Shown piece by piece: positions 1-4,727 of a stretch of DNA of 8,168 bases (within the stretch, counting starts at the first letter, position 1; each line of letters starts with the position of its first letter). The notes beneath the pieces were generated by a model. That model had not been told where the DNA came from, made no database searches, and worked only from the letters and a program-made list of their open reading frames with translations. This stretch comes from OCS116 cluster bacterium (GTDB lineage Bacteria > Pseudomonadota > Alphaproteobacteria > Rhizobiales > OSC116): contig NVUS02000281.1 of NCBI GenBank assembly GCA_002402005.2, positions 1 through 8,168 on the forward strand, read 5' to 3'. The translations under genes and the position numbers were made by a program.

Positions 1-252
1 CTTAAAAATTACTGGACTAAAGGTCAATCAAGAGGTCTTAATAGTAAGTGGCTTTCAAAGATCGATATTGTTTTAGATGCTTTAGATTCATCATCAAAAG
101 CTGATGACATGAATTTGCCAGGACTTTATTTTCATAGGCTTACTGGTCAAGAGATAGGGCGTTTTAGTGTTCGCGTTACTGGCAATTGGCGTATTACATT
201 TCAGTTTAATGGCGAAGACGCCGAACTTCTGGACTTAGAGGATTATCACTAA
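1..252 (+). CDS. higB: HigB-type mRNA interferase toxin, 5' end outside window
   Basis: An open frame enters at base 1 and ends with TAA at 250-252, giving 83 residues. RelE/ParE-superfamily HigB toxins cleave mRNA on the ribosome. The C-terminal half is diagnostic: NLPGLYFHRL, then VTGNWRITFQF, ending in EDYH. Aligned from memory with the 92-residue Proteus vulgaris HigB, the visible part is colinear, so only about nine N-terminal residues lie outside. The terminal Asp-Tyr-His needed for catalysis there is kept. The position of Lys57 (HPLKG in P. vulgaris) is threonine here (HRLTG, visible residue 48). The stop overlaps the downstream antitoxin start by one base (TAATG), the usual toxin-first higBA order with coupled translation. 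The promoter and start codon are not visible. Family assignment is secure; activity is uncertain because of the Lys-to-Thr change. Confidence 0.9.
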   Translation, partial: LKNYWTKGQSRGLNSKWLSKIDIVLDALDSSSKADDMNLPGLYFHRLTGQEIGRFSVRVTGNWRITFQFNGEDAELLDLEDYH

Positions 253-566
253 TGGAAAAACTCATTCGAAACCCTAATACCCCCCCGACACATCCAGGTA
301 TCTTGCTTCGGGATGTTGTGCTCCCAGATTTGAAAGAAAATCATAAACTAACAATTCAAGGATTGGCAGATATTCTAAATATATCTCGACAGGCCCTTCA
401 TCGGATTTTGAAAGGTGAGGTACCTGTTTCTGTCGATACCGCTCTTAAATTAGGTAAACTTTGCGGCAATGGTGACAGTTTATGGCTAAATATGCAGTCG
501 AAATACGATGTTTATTTTGCTAAGCAAACAATAGAACTCGATGATATTCCTACTTTCGCAGCTTAA
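252..566 (+). CDS. higA: HigA-type antitoxin, XRE-family HTH
   Basis: A 104-residue protein of the usual HigA length. Antitoxins of this family bind and neutralise HigB and repress their own operon. The N-terminal segment has the family hallmark HPGILLRDVVLP (residues 14-25), followed by an XRE helix-turn-helix at about 33-66 (LTIQGLADILNISRQALHRI, then KGEVPVSVDTALKL). After it comes the typical SLWLNMQSKYDVYFAKQ tail, and the protein ends in a short acidic stretch. The ATG shares its A with the TAA of the toxin gene, so translation is probably coupled. No separate Shine-Dalgarno is needed, although GAGGAT lies inside the end of higB. The operator expected upstream of higB is outside the window. 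Family call is confident; pairing with the truncated toxin follows from adjacency. Confidence 0.93.
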   Translation: MEKLIRNPNTPPTHPGILLRDVVLPDLKENHKLTIQGLADILNISRQALHRILKGEVPVSVDTALKLGKLCGNGDSLWLNMQSKYDVYFAKQTIELDDIPTFAA

Positions 567-712
567 TCTAGAATCGCTTAGTTCTAAGTCTTCGATTTCG
601 TAATGCGTGGTGAAATAGATTTGGCGGAATGTTATTAGTGTTCCAAAATGAGGCTAAAATTGTCACGAAATTAGGGGTATTATCCAAGGAAGGTAAGAGT
701 TTTAATTGAATT

Positions 713-1054
713 CTATTTTGAATTCACGGTTTTAATATAGCCTTCACCCCAGTCTGTAATGCTTTTTATCACCGGGTTAATGCTTTTGCCAATTGGAGTG
801 AGTGAATATTCCACTTTAGGTGGCATTGTGGCATAAGGCTTTCTGGAAACAACACCTTTTTTTTCTAAAAGCTTAAGCTCTTTAACCAACATTCGTGTGG
901 AAATATCAGGAATTGCGCGTTCTAGCTCTTTAAACCTAAGCGTGCCTCTCGCAGATAACACATAGAGAATCGCAAATTTCCATTTTCCCTCTAAAATATT
1001 CATTGCAAGATGAAATGGGCAGTTATTATATTCTTCAATTGATTTTTGTTTCAT
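713..1054 (-). CDS. HxlR-family winged-helix transcriptional regulator
   Basis: A 113-residue HxlR (DUF24) regulator: a dimeric winged-helix DNA-binding protein that often senses electrophiles, quinones or disulfide stress. Visible landmarks are NNCPFHLAMNILEGKWKF at residues 10-27, the LRFKELERAIPDISTRMLVK recognition region (about 39-58), the wing with EYSLTPIGKS (about 82-91), and a C-terminal dimer helix ending near WGEGYI. Cys12 sits where YodB/HypR-type sensors carry their reactive cysteine, and it is the only cysteine. The ATG at 1054 is preceded by GAGGTGA (plus strand 1061-1067) at a six-base gap, which fixes the start. The gene is divergent from the SnoaL/dehydrogenase genes across a 149-base spacer with dyad sequences, so it probably controls them and itself. 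The inducer is not known. Confidence 0.93.
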   Translation of the reverse strand: MKQKSIEEYNNCPFHLAMNILEGKWKFAILYVLSARGTLRFKELERAIPDISTRMLVKELKLLEKKGVVSRKPYATMPPKVEYSLTPIGKSINPVIKSITDWGEGYIKTVNSK

Positions 1055-1106
1055 TTTTATTCACCTCATAAACGGCTAAAACGTGCATTACTTACTATTG
1101 TGTTCC

Positions 1107-1127
1107 TAGTTACCAAAAGTGTAACTA
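1107..1127. promoter_or_regulatory. Putative HxlR operator, TAGTTAC-N7-GTAACTA
   Basis: A perfect inverted repeat with 7-base arms (TAGTTAC at 1107-1113, GTAACTA at 1121-1127) and a 7-base spacer. Size and position between hxlR and its likely target suit a winged-helix dimer. The arms share TTAC/GTAA and TAGT/ACTA cores with operators reported for B. subtilis YodB/CatR-type HxlR regulators (recalled, not searched). Binding by this HxlR is inference. Confidence 0.6.
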
Positions 1128-1139
1128 CTTGCATAAGTA
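1126..1139. promoter_or_regulatory. Second dyad TACTT-N4-AAGTA overlapping the first operator
   Basis: TACTT (1126-1130) and AAGTA (1135-1139) form a perfect 5-base dyad around GCAT, sharing two bases with the right arm of the dyad at 1107-1127. Its TACT...AGTA outline resembles the YodB box (TACT-N7-AGTA), with one base less spacing. It may be a second, overlapping site for the same regulator. Confidence 0.4.
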
Positions 1140-1170
1140 TATCATAATATCTAACTTTAGGACATCATTT

Positions 1171-1200
1171 AAAACAAATGGAGAAAACAAATGGAGAAAA
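1171..1200 (+). repeat. Tandem 13-bp repeat carrying duplicated GGAG and ATG
   Basis: A 13-base unit, AAAACAAATGGAG, occurs twice in tandem and is followed by AAAA, immediately upstream of the ATG at 1204. Each copy supplies a GGAG (1180-1183 and 1193-1196) and an ATG (1178 and 1191). The second GGAG sits seven bases before the SnoaL start and is its likely ribosome binding site. The ATG at 1178 opens a nine-codon frame whose TGA (1205-1207) overlaps the real start as ATGA. The ATG at 1191 opens a seven-codon frame ending at 1214. Confidence 0.75.
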
Positions 1201-1203
1201 TAA

Positions 1204-1596
1204 ATGAGTCATAAAAATTTGGTCGAAAAATTTATCGAAGCTATGCGGGTTTCGGATGTTGATACTCTAAAATCAATGATTACAGATGATTTTAGTTGGT
1301 GGATTAATGGCAAAGTAGAATATCTACAAACCGCTGGCGAGCACGATAAAGATTTCTTCTTAGGTTTCTTTGGGGCAGGGACAGCAAGCTTTCCTGAAGG
1401 TGTTGAATTTAACATATCAGGTATGGTTGAAGAAGGTGACTTTGTCGCTACAGAAGCAAATCTAAAAGCCAAAACAGCAATGGGTACAGATTACGACAAT
1501 GATTACCATTTCTTATTCACATTCGAAAATGGCAAAATCAAGCGGATGAAAGAATATATGGATACCCATCACGCAAAAACAACTTTTGGACTATAA
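1204..1596 (+). CDS. SnoaL-like / NTF2-fold small protein
   Basis: A 130-residue single-domain protein of the SnoaL-like, NTF2/ketosteroid-isomerase fold. The N-terminal helix NLVEKFIEAMRVSDVDTLKSM, the strand FSWWINGK (about 30-37), the central GVEFNISGMVEEGDFVATEA (about 66-85) and the C-terminal FTFENGKIKRMKEYMDT are the family's standard layout. These pockets bind or isomerise small hydrophobic molecules, but many members have no assigned reaction. GGAG at 1193-1196 supports the ATG at 1204. The gene is followed after twelve bases by the dehydrogenase, so the two are almost certainly one transcript, divergent from the HxlR regulator. That context points to a role in handling a reactive carbonyl or quinone (inference). 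No signal peptide is visible, so it should be cytosolic. Confidence 0.88.
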   Translation: MSHKNLVEKFIEAMRVSDVDTLKSMITDDFSWWINGKVEYLQTAGEHDKDFFLGFFGAGTASFPEGVEFNISGMVEEGDFVATEANLKAKTAMGTDYDNDYHFLFTFENGKIKRMKEYMDTHHAKTTFGL

Positions 1597-1608
1597 TTGG
1601 AGATAGAT

Positions 1609-2520
1609 ATGAACTGGACACCAAAAAGTATGAAGTCTCAAATGGGTAAATCCTTTTTGGTGACTGGCGCAAACACTGGCCTTGGGTTTGAAACCGCCTT
1701 GGAATTAGCAAAGCATAATGCCTATGTAATCATGGTTGGTCGCAACCAAGAAAAGTTAAACCAAGCCAAAGAAAAAATATTGGAATCCGTGCCTGATGCG
1801 AGCATCGAAATAGGTGTTTTAGATTTAACAAATATTAAGTCAATTAAGTCATTTGCAGATGAATTTGTAAGAACACACGCTTCGCTTGATGTGTTGATTA
1901 ACAATGCTGGTATAATGTTTCCACCAGCAGGTAAAACAGCCGATGGTTTTGAAACACAGTTTGGGGTGAATTTTATTGGTCATTACGTGTTGAGTGCTTT
2001 GCTGTTCCCACTCCTTAAAAACAGTGATAACGCGCGCATTGTTACGTTAAGCAGCATAGCCCATAAGGGTGCTGAAATTGATTATGAAAATTTGAAACTA
2101 GAAAAACCATTTAATAAGTTCAGAGAATATGGGCAAAGCAAGGTTGCAGATCTAATATTTGCGCTTGAGCTACAAAGAAAAATTAGTGAAAATAACCTCG
2201 ATATTTTGTCTGTAGCTTGTCACCCAGGTGTAAGCAAAACAGAGTTGTTGCGTTATGATGTGCCAGAAATGATTGAAACTATAGACTATATGGATGCCAA
2301 TCAAGGCGCTTTTCCGACACTATTTGCAGCCACTGAAGAATTGGAAGCCATCTCTGGTTCTAATAAATCTTTCTATTTTGGTCCAAATGGCAAAGATGAA
2401 ATAAACGGTTATCCTGCCCCAGCATTCATAACGCCATATGCAAATGATAAACTTGTAGGCAATCAATTGTGGAATTATGCCGAAAAGGAAACGGGAGTTA
2501 GATTTAATTTTGGTTCATAA
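1609..2520 (+). CDS. Short-chain dehydrogenase/reductase (SDR)
   Basis: A classical-type SDR of 303 residues that uses NAD(P)H to reduce or oxidise a carbonyl/alcohol. Seen in order: cofactor motif TGANTGLG (19-26); GRN at the end of the second strand (44-46), whose Arg45 favours NADP(H); DL at 72-73; NNAG (98-101); Asn121; catalytic Ser148/Ser149 region (TLSSIAH); Tyr174 and Lys178 in YGQSK; and CHPG after strand six. All tetrad positions are present, and overall it resembles retinol-dehydrogenase/WWOX-like SDRs. I chose ATG 1609 because GGAG (1599-1602) lies six bases upstream. The in-frame TTG at 1597 would start directly after the SnoaL stop, with no ribosome binding site. The substrate cannot be named. 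It is cotranscribed with the SnoaL-like gene and probably under HxlR control. Confidence 0.93.
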   Translation: MNWTPKSMKSQMGKSFLVTGANTGLGFETALELAKHNAYVIMVGRNQEKLNQAKEKILESVPDASIEIGVLDLTNIKSIKSFADEFVRTHASLDVLINNAGIMFPPAGKTADGFETQFGVNFIGHYVLSALLFPLLKNSDNARIVTLSSIAHKGAEIDYENLKLEKPFNKFREYGQSKVADLIFALELQRKISENNLDILSVACHPGVSKTELLRYDVPEMIETIDYMDANQGAFPTLFAATEELEAISGSNKSFYFGPNGKDEINGYPAPAFITPYANDKLVGNQLWNYAEKETGVRFNFGS

Positions 2521-2530
2521 AACTTGGTTC

Positions 2531-2559
2531 AATTGAGCTAAACCACGAATAACTCAATT
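2531..2559 (+). repeat. Inverted repeat AATTGAG-N15-CTCAATT after the SDR gene
   Basis: Perfect 7-base arms at 2531-2537 and 2553-2559 enclose a 15-base loop in the 100-base gap between the SDR and pirin genes. The stem is AT-rich and the T run after it is short, so it is at best a weak terminator. A DNA-binding site is equally possible. Confidence 0.3.
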
Positions 2560-2620
2560 TAATTCAGTTATTGGCTATTTATTTAACCGATTGCATTAAC
2601 CCAAAATAGGAGGAACACAA

Positions 2621-3508
2621 ATGACGATTCCTAAAAAGAATACCACCCGAAAAATTGTAAAACATATTCGTGGCAGAGCACACGGACCCATAACTAGGTT
2701 GATGAGCCCATCAGATTTGGGTGAAACCTTGAAGCCATTTGTGTTCCTCGATTTGGTGGATGCACAGGGCCCATCCCTGCAAGCCCTTGCCGGTATGCCA
2801 TTACATCCTCATTCAGGGATCGCCACAGTTACTGTTTTTACCAAAGGTGGTATGCACTTTGATGACCCAGAAAGTGGCACAGGAGTTATCGGATATGGCG
2901 GCGTTGAATGGTTGCGGGCAGGCAGCGGAGTTTGGCATGGCAAGGAAATGTCACTTGATGATGTGCAACATCTGAGTGGGTTTCAGCTTTGGCTCTCATT
3001 ACCTCCTGAATTAGAAAATGGACCTCCGCAAAGCCGTTATATTGAGGCTAAAGATATGCGCAGTGTTGGACCTGCTCATATCATCATTGGTGAATATGAA
3101 AATGTTCAAAGCCCTGTACTAGCACCCGAAGGGATCAACTATTTGTTGATTACATTGCGGCCTGGGGAAGAATGGCAATATATGCCCCCTAAAGGTCATA
3201 CTGTTGTGTGGCTAGCTGTTGCAAGCGGGTCACTCAATACAGGCGATACGATTAAAGAAGGCGAAATGGTGGTTTTTGAAAGTGCTGAAAAGCCAATAGT
3301 TATCAAAGTAACTGGTGATCAAGGTGTTGATTTTGTTCTAGGATCTGCGGTGCCGCACCCGCATACTTTACATCTTGGTAGTGATTCTGTTCATACTTCG
3401 GCAGAGGCTCTTGTTGCAGGTGAACAAAGTATTGCTGAATTGGGGCAGAAACTAAAAGAAGAAGGTGATCGGCGAACTTCCTCCGGTAGCATTCCCGTGT
3501 TTCGTTAA
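2621..3508 (+). CDS. Pirin-family bicupin protein
   Basis: A 295-residue pirin, the normal length for bacterial members. Pirins are metal-binding two-domain cupins. Some act as quercetin dioxygenases and others as redox-linked regulators. The N-terminal cupin (about 20-125) shows PFVFLDLVD, then HPHSGIATVTVFTKG with metal ligands His62 and His64, and AGSGVWHGKEM with His106. The acidic ligand is normally two residues after that histidine (H-x-E, as in human pirin 101/103). Here the glutamate is three residues on (Glu109), so the spacing is one wider. The C-terminal pirin domain covers about 175-280. A strong AGGAGG (2608-2613) seven bases before the ATG fixes the start. The gene follows the SDR after 100 bases, so it may be read through or have its own promoter. 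There is no signal peptide. Confidence 0.92.
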   Translation: MTIPKKNTTRKIVKHIRGRAHGPITRLMSPSDLGETLKPFVFLDLVDAQGPSLQALAGMPLHPHSGIATVTVFTKGGMHFDDPESGTGVIGYGGVEWLRAGSGVWHGKEMSLDDVQHLSGFQLWLSLPPELENGPPQSRYIEAKDMRSVGPAHIIIGEYENVQSPVLAPEGINYLLITLRPGEEWQYMPPKGHTVVWLAVASGSLNTGDTIKEGEMVVFESAEKPIVIKVTGDQGVDFVLGSAVPHPHTLHLGSDSVHTSAEALVAGEQSIAELGQKLKEEGDRRTSSGSIPVFR

Positions 3509-3990
3509 TCTGGCATTGGTGGGGATTTATTCAACTGTGTCGCAGTGAAGATTTAGCTGCTTATTGGTATAATCTTTAGTCCGGCATGGTTAGCGAATAA
3601 CAGATGGTATTTTAAATAGTTGCAAGAGATTTTTTCTAGAATACTTCAGTCATTGTTCCATTGCGAGCCAAGCATCAAATCCATTTTTAAATTTGGTAAA
3701 GGAAATGCGAGTTTTGGCTCACTATTTATCTGTTATAGGGAATAGGAATTTCGCCAAAAACTCAACGCCTTACCAGATAAAACCTCCCTTGCCCCCCAGA
3801 ACCTGTTTATTCTCTGTAACCCGCAGGAATCCGCAAAAAAACTGTCCAATATCACCCCAGGTAAACAAAAACAAACCCAGAATACACCACACCATTGGGC
3901 AACCTTTTAAAAGCTTATAATTAAAGTCGCATAGTTCCAATTTTTGAATGTCATAGTACCACTATGAAAAAAATATGCTGAAAATTATAA
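3509..3990. other. 482-base gap without a convincing gene
   Basis: I see no gene here that I can support. The plus strand from about 3773 to 3905 is rich in A and C and very poor in G, unlike its flanks. Frames stay open on both strands there because of that composition. The plus frame 3693-3920 would need a TTG start and resembles nothing I know. On the minus strand a 41-codon frame (3770-3895) begins MVWCILGLFLFTWGD and is hydrophobic at its start, but has no clear ribosome binding site. A stretch at 3835-3862 resembles an IS3-type terminus. A perfect dyad lies at 3951-3967. The region probably holds old accessory or IS debris between the pirin gene and the IS3 remnant. Confidence 0.55.
3951..3967. 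repeat. Perfect dyad TCATAGT-ACC-ACTATGA
   Basis: Seven-base arms (3951-3957 and 3961-3967) enclose a 3-base centre, 24 bases outside the left end of the IS3 remnant. There is no T tract on either strand at the proper side, so it is not an intrinsic terminator. It could be an orphan regulator site or part of an older mobile element. Confidence 0.5.
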
Positions 3991-4013
3991 AGTGGTCCTA
4001 CTATTTAGGACAG
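3991..4013 (+). repeat. Left terminal inverted repeat of the IS3 remnant
   Basis: Begins AGTGGTCCTAC and continues through GGACAG. It matches the opposite end at 17 of 23 positions when read inward. It lies just past the orfB stop, as expected for the orfB-side terminus. Confidence 0.75.
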
Positions 4014-4048
4014 TTTTACGGCTCGGTTAAGATATATTCTGATTACAG

Positions 4049-4246
4049 TCATGCCGTTATTCTTGCTTTGATTGTCTTGAAGTATACCTCATCTGGCGTA
4101 TGTTTATCAAGTGCAGTATGTGGTCGATCTGTATTATAAGACACTATCCAATCATCAATGATTTAATTTACCCGAAAGCCATCGGTCATTTCATGCAAAT
4201 AAATGGCTTCCTGTTTAATCATATCTCGGCGTTTAGACGGGCTCAT
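4049..4246 (-). pseudogene. IS3-family orfB transposase relic: start fused to C-terminus
   Basis: The minus-strand frame starts at ATG 4246, overlapping the orfA stop as ATGA, and ends with TGA at 4049-4051: 66 codons instead of roughly 280. The first dozen residues, MSPSKRRDMIKQ, look like the normal orfB N-terminus. The next residues, EAIYLHEMTDG, belong near the normal C-terminus and are followed by the hallmark YNTDRPHTALDKHTPDE. The whole DDE catalytic core is therefore deleted, with the junction at or near Lys-Gln. Codon 28 is an in-frame TAA (plus strand 4163-4165) where this family has a coding residue just before the IDDW segment. The C-terminal match is strong; the exact deletion junction is inference. 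Confidence 0.85.
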
Positions 4247-4564
4247 CGATCTAGCCCTTGTGACAAAAAATCATTTTCCATGGCTAGACGGCTAATCTTA
4301 GCGTGAAGATCTTTGATATCACTATCTTGAATACCACCTTTCTTTCTTTGTCTTATCTGTAAAAACAATTGATAAACTTTCTACAGTTTGACGTTTCCAT
4401 GTGCTGACTTGTGTTGGATGAAGATGATGCTTGGCAGCAATCTCCTGAACCGTCTTGTCACCTCGCAAAGCTTCAAGCACCACTTTGGCTTTGAAATTAT
4501 CTGAAAAATTCCGTCGTTTCGTGATTTTTATATCTAATCTTACTGGTTGAATACATCTTAACAC
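4243..4564 (-). pseudogene. IS3-family orfA transposase, frameshifted
   Basis: The N-terminal half contains the classic IS3 helix-turn-helix: KRRNFSDNFKAKVVLEALRG followed by DKTVQEIAAKHHLHPTQVST and WKRQ. After FTDKTKK the frame breaks in a purine run (plus strand about 4338-4351), where one extra A or a two-base loss is enough to explain it. The correct sequence resumes in another frame with GGIQDSDIKDLHAKISRLAM, then ENDFL, ending at TGA 4243-4245, which overlaps the orfB ATG. The start is unclear. GTG 4564 is the first in-frame option, while the expected methionine just before KITKRR is an ATA or ATC codon, so the original start may be mutated. The gene is certainly broken. Confidence 0.87.
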
Positions 4565-4565
4565 A

Positions 4566-4588
4566 CCGTCCGAATTTGCAGGGCCACT
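4566..4588 (-). repeat. Right terminal inverted repeat of the IS3 remnant
   Basis: Read inward from 4588 on the minus strand it begins AGTGGCCCTGC and reaches GGACGG, pairing with 3991-4013 at 17 of 23 positions. It lies directly upstream of orfA, as expected. Confidence 0.75.
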
Positions 4589-4591
4589 CCA

Positions 4592-4659
4592 TTCATCACT
4601 TAATTACCGTAAAGAGCTCTCAATCAAACCGTTCTGCATGGGCTTGCCTGACGTAATTT
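4592..4659 (-). pseudogene. Fragment of a second IS3-family orfB transposase
   Basis: On the minus strand, 4651-4616 encodes SGKPMQNGLIES. This is the strongly conserved stretch around the catalytic glutamate of many IS3-family DDE transposases (GKPMQNGFIESFNG). Just after it, small indels spoil the frame, but LSDE-like codons that fit the usual RLRDE follow before the sequence meets the end of the neighbouring IS3 remnant at 4588. The upstream residues KIT precede SGKP, and homology fades at about 4660. No ends of this second element can be seen. It is a different IS3 group from the neighbour, whose own orfB tail reads YNTDRPHTALDKHTP. The likely history is that the first element landed in, or a deletion brought it next to, this older one. 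Confidence 0.7.
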
Positions 4660-4668
4660 TAAAAATAC

Positions 4669-4697
4669 TTGCAGTGAGAACTAAATTGCAATACAAT
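4669..4697 (+). promoter_or_regulatory. Sigma70-like promoter of the sugar ABC operon
   Basis: TTGCAG (4669-4674) and TACAAT (4692-4697) are separated by exactly 17 bases, close to the TTGACA/TATAAT consensus. Transcription would begin near 4704, leaving a leader of roughly 25 bases before the binding-protein ATG at 4728. It is the only good promoter between the IS debris and the operon. Confidence 0.7.
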
Positions 4698-4707
4698 CGA
4701 TTACATT
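4690..4707. promoter_or_regulatory. LacI-type operator candidate overlapping the -10 box
   Basis: AATACAATCGATTACATT is an 18-base imperfect palindrome with seven of nine base pairs symmetric around a central CG and a perfect 8-base core AATCGATT (4695-4702). LacI-family sugar repressors typically use such CG-centred palindromes. It covers the -10 box and the probable start point, a position that would block initiation. No repressor gene is visible in the window, so the regulator is inferred. Confidence 0.55.
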
Positions 4708-4727
4708 CATTAATCAGGGAGGATATC

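Larger units (their letters stand above)
1055..1203. promoter_or_regulatory. Divergent promoter region between hxlR and the SnoaL/SDR operon
   Basis: This 149-base AT-rich spacer separates two divergent start codons and must contain both promoters. Two dyads that suit a winged-helix dimer lie in its middle (listed separately), roughly midway between the genes, so one bound regulator could cover both promoters. Rightward, a -10-like CATAAT lies at 1143-1148 just after the dyads, but no good -35 pairs with it. TTGCAT at 1129-1134 has a 17-base gap only to a poor TAACTT. I therefore cannot place the start points. The leader just before the SnoaL start carries a tandem repeat. Confidence 0.7.
3991..4588 (-). 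mobile_element. Internally deleted IS3-family insertion sequence remnant
   Basis: A 0.6-kb relic of an IS3-family element that would normally be about 1.2-1.5 kb. Both ends are recognisable: read inward, 17 of the first 23 positions match between the left (3991-4013) and right (4566-4588) termini, each beginning AGTGG. TGG and CCA probably mark the true tips at 3993 and 4586. Between them, on the minus strand, are a frameshifted orfA and a drastically shortened orfB containing a stop. The bases flanking TGG and CCA (AAG and CTC) do not match, so no 3-base target duplication survives. The element cannot make its own transposase, but with paired ends it could in principle be moved by a related full copy elsewhere. 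Confidence 0.88.

Noticed and set aside
572..597. Hairpin after higA as an intrinsic terminator
   Set aside because: AATCG/CGATT and CTTAG/CTAAG can pair but with a four-base bulge and no following T tract.
706..725. Direct repeat of TTGAATTC at the 3' end of hxlR
   Set aside because: Two 8-base copies in AT-rich DNA four bases apart are easily chance, and one overlaps the coding end.
1597..1608. TTG start for the short-chain dehydrogenase
   Set aside because: The GGAG that serves ATG 1609 lies inside this extension, and nothing upstream of TTG looks like a ribosome binding site.
3640..3720. Possible minus-strand LysR-like C-terminus (PLPNLKMDL)
   Set aside because: The similarity is only a few residues, a stop lies a short distance upstream in frame, and no helix-turn-helix part exists nearby.
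3693..3920. A 75-codon plus-strand open frame
   Set aside because: It needs a TTG start, matches no family I know, and owes its length to the G-poor composition of the plus strand.
4100..4306. Plus-strand 68-codon open frame inside the IS remnant
   Set aside because: It is antisense to the recognisable IS3 orfB and orfA relics on the minus strand.
3509..4660. CRISPR array, tRNA or integrase attachment site in the accessory region
   Set aside because: I saw no regularly spaced repeats, no cloverleaf and no tRNA 3'-end duplication.
4638..4727. Thirty-codon N-terminal extension of the sugar-binding protein
   Set aside because: It would bury the signal peptide, lie over the promoter and second IS fragment, and lacks a ribosome binding site; ATG 4728 has AGGGAGGA and a proper signal sequence.
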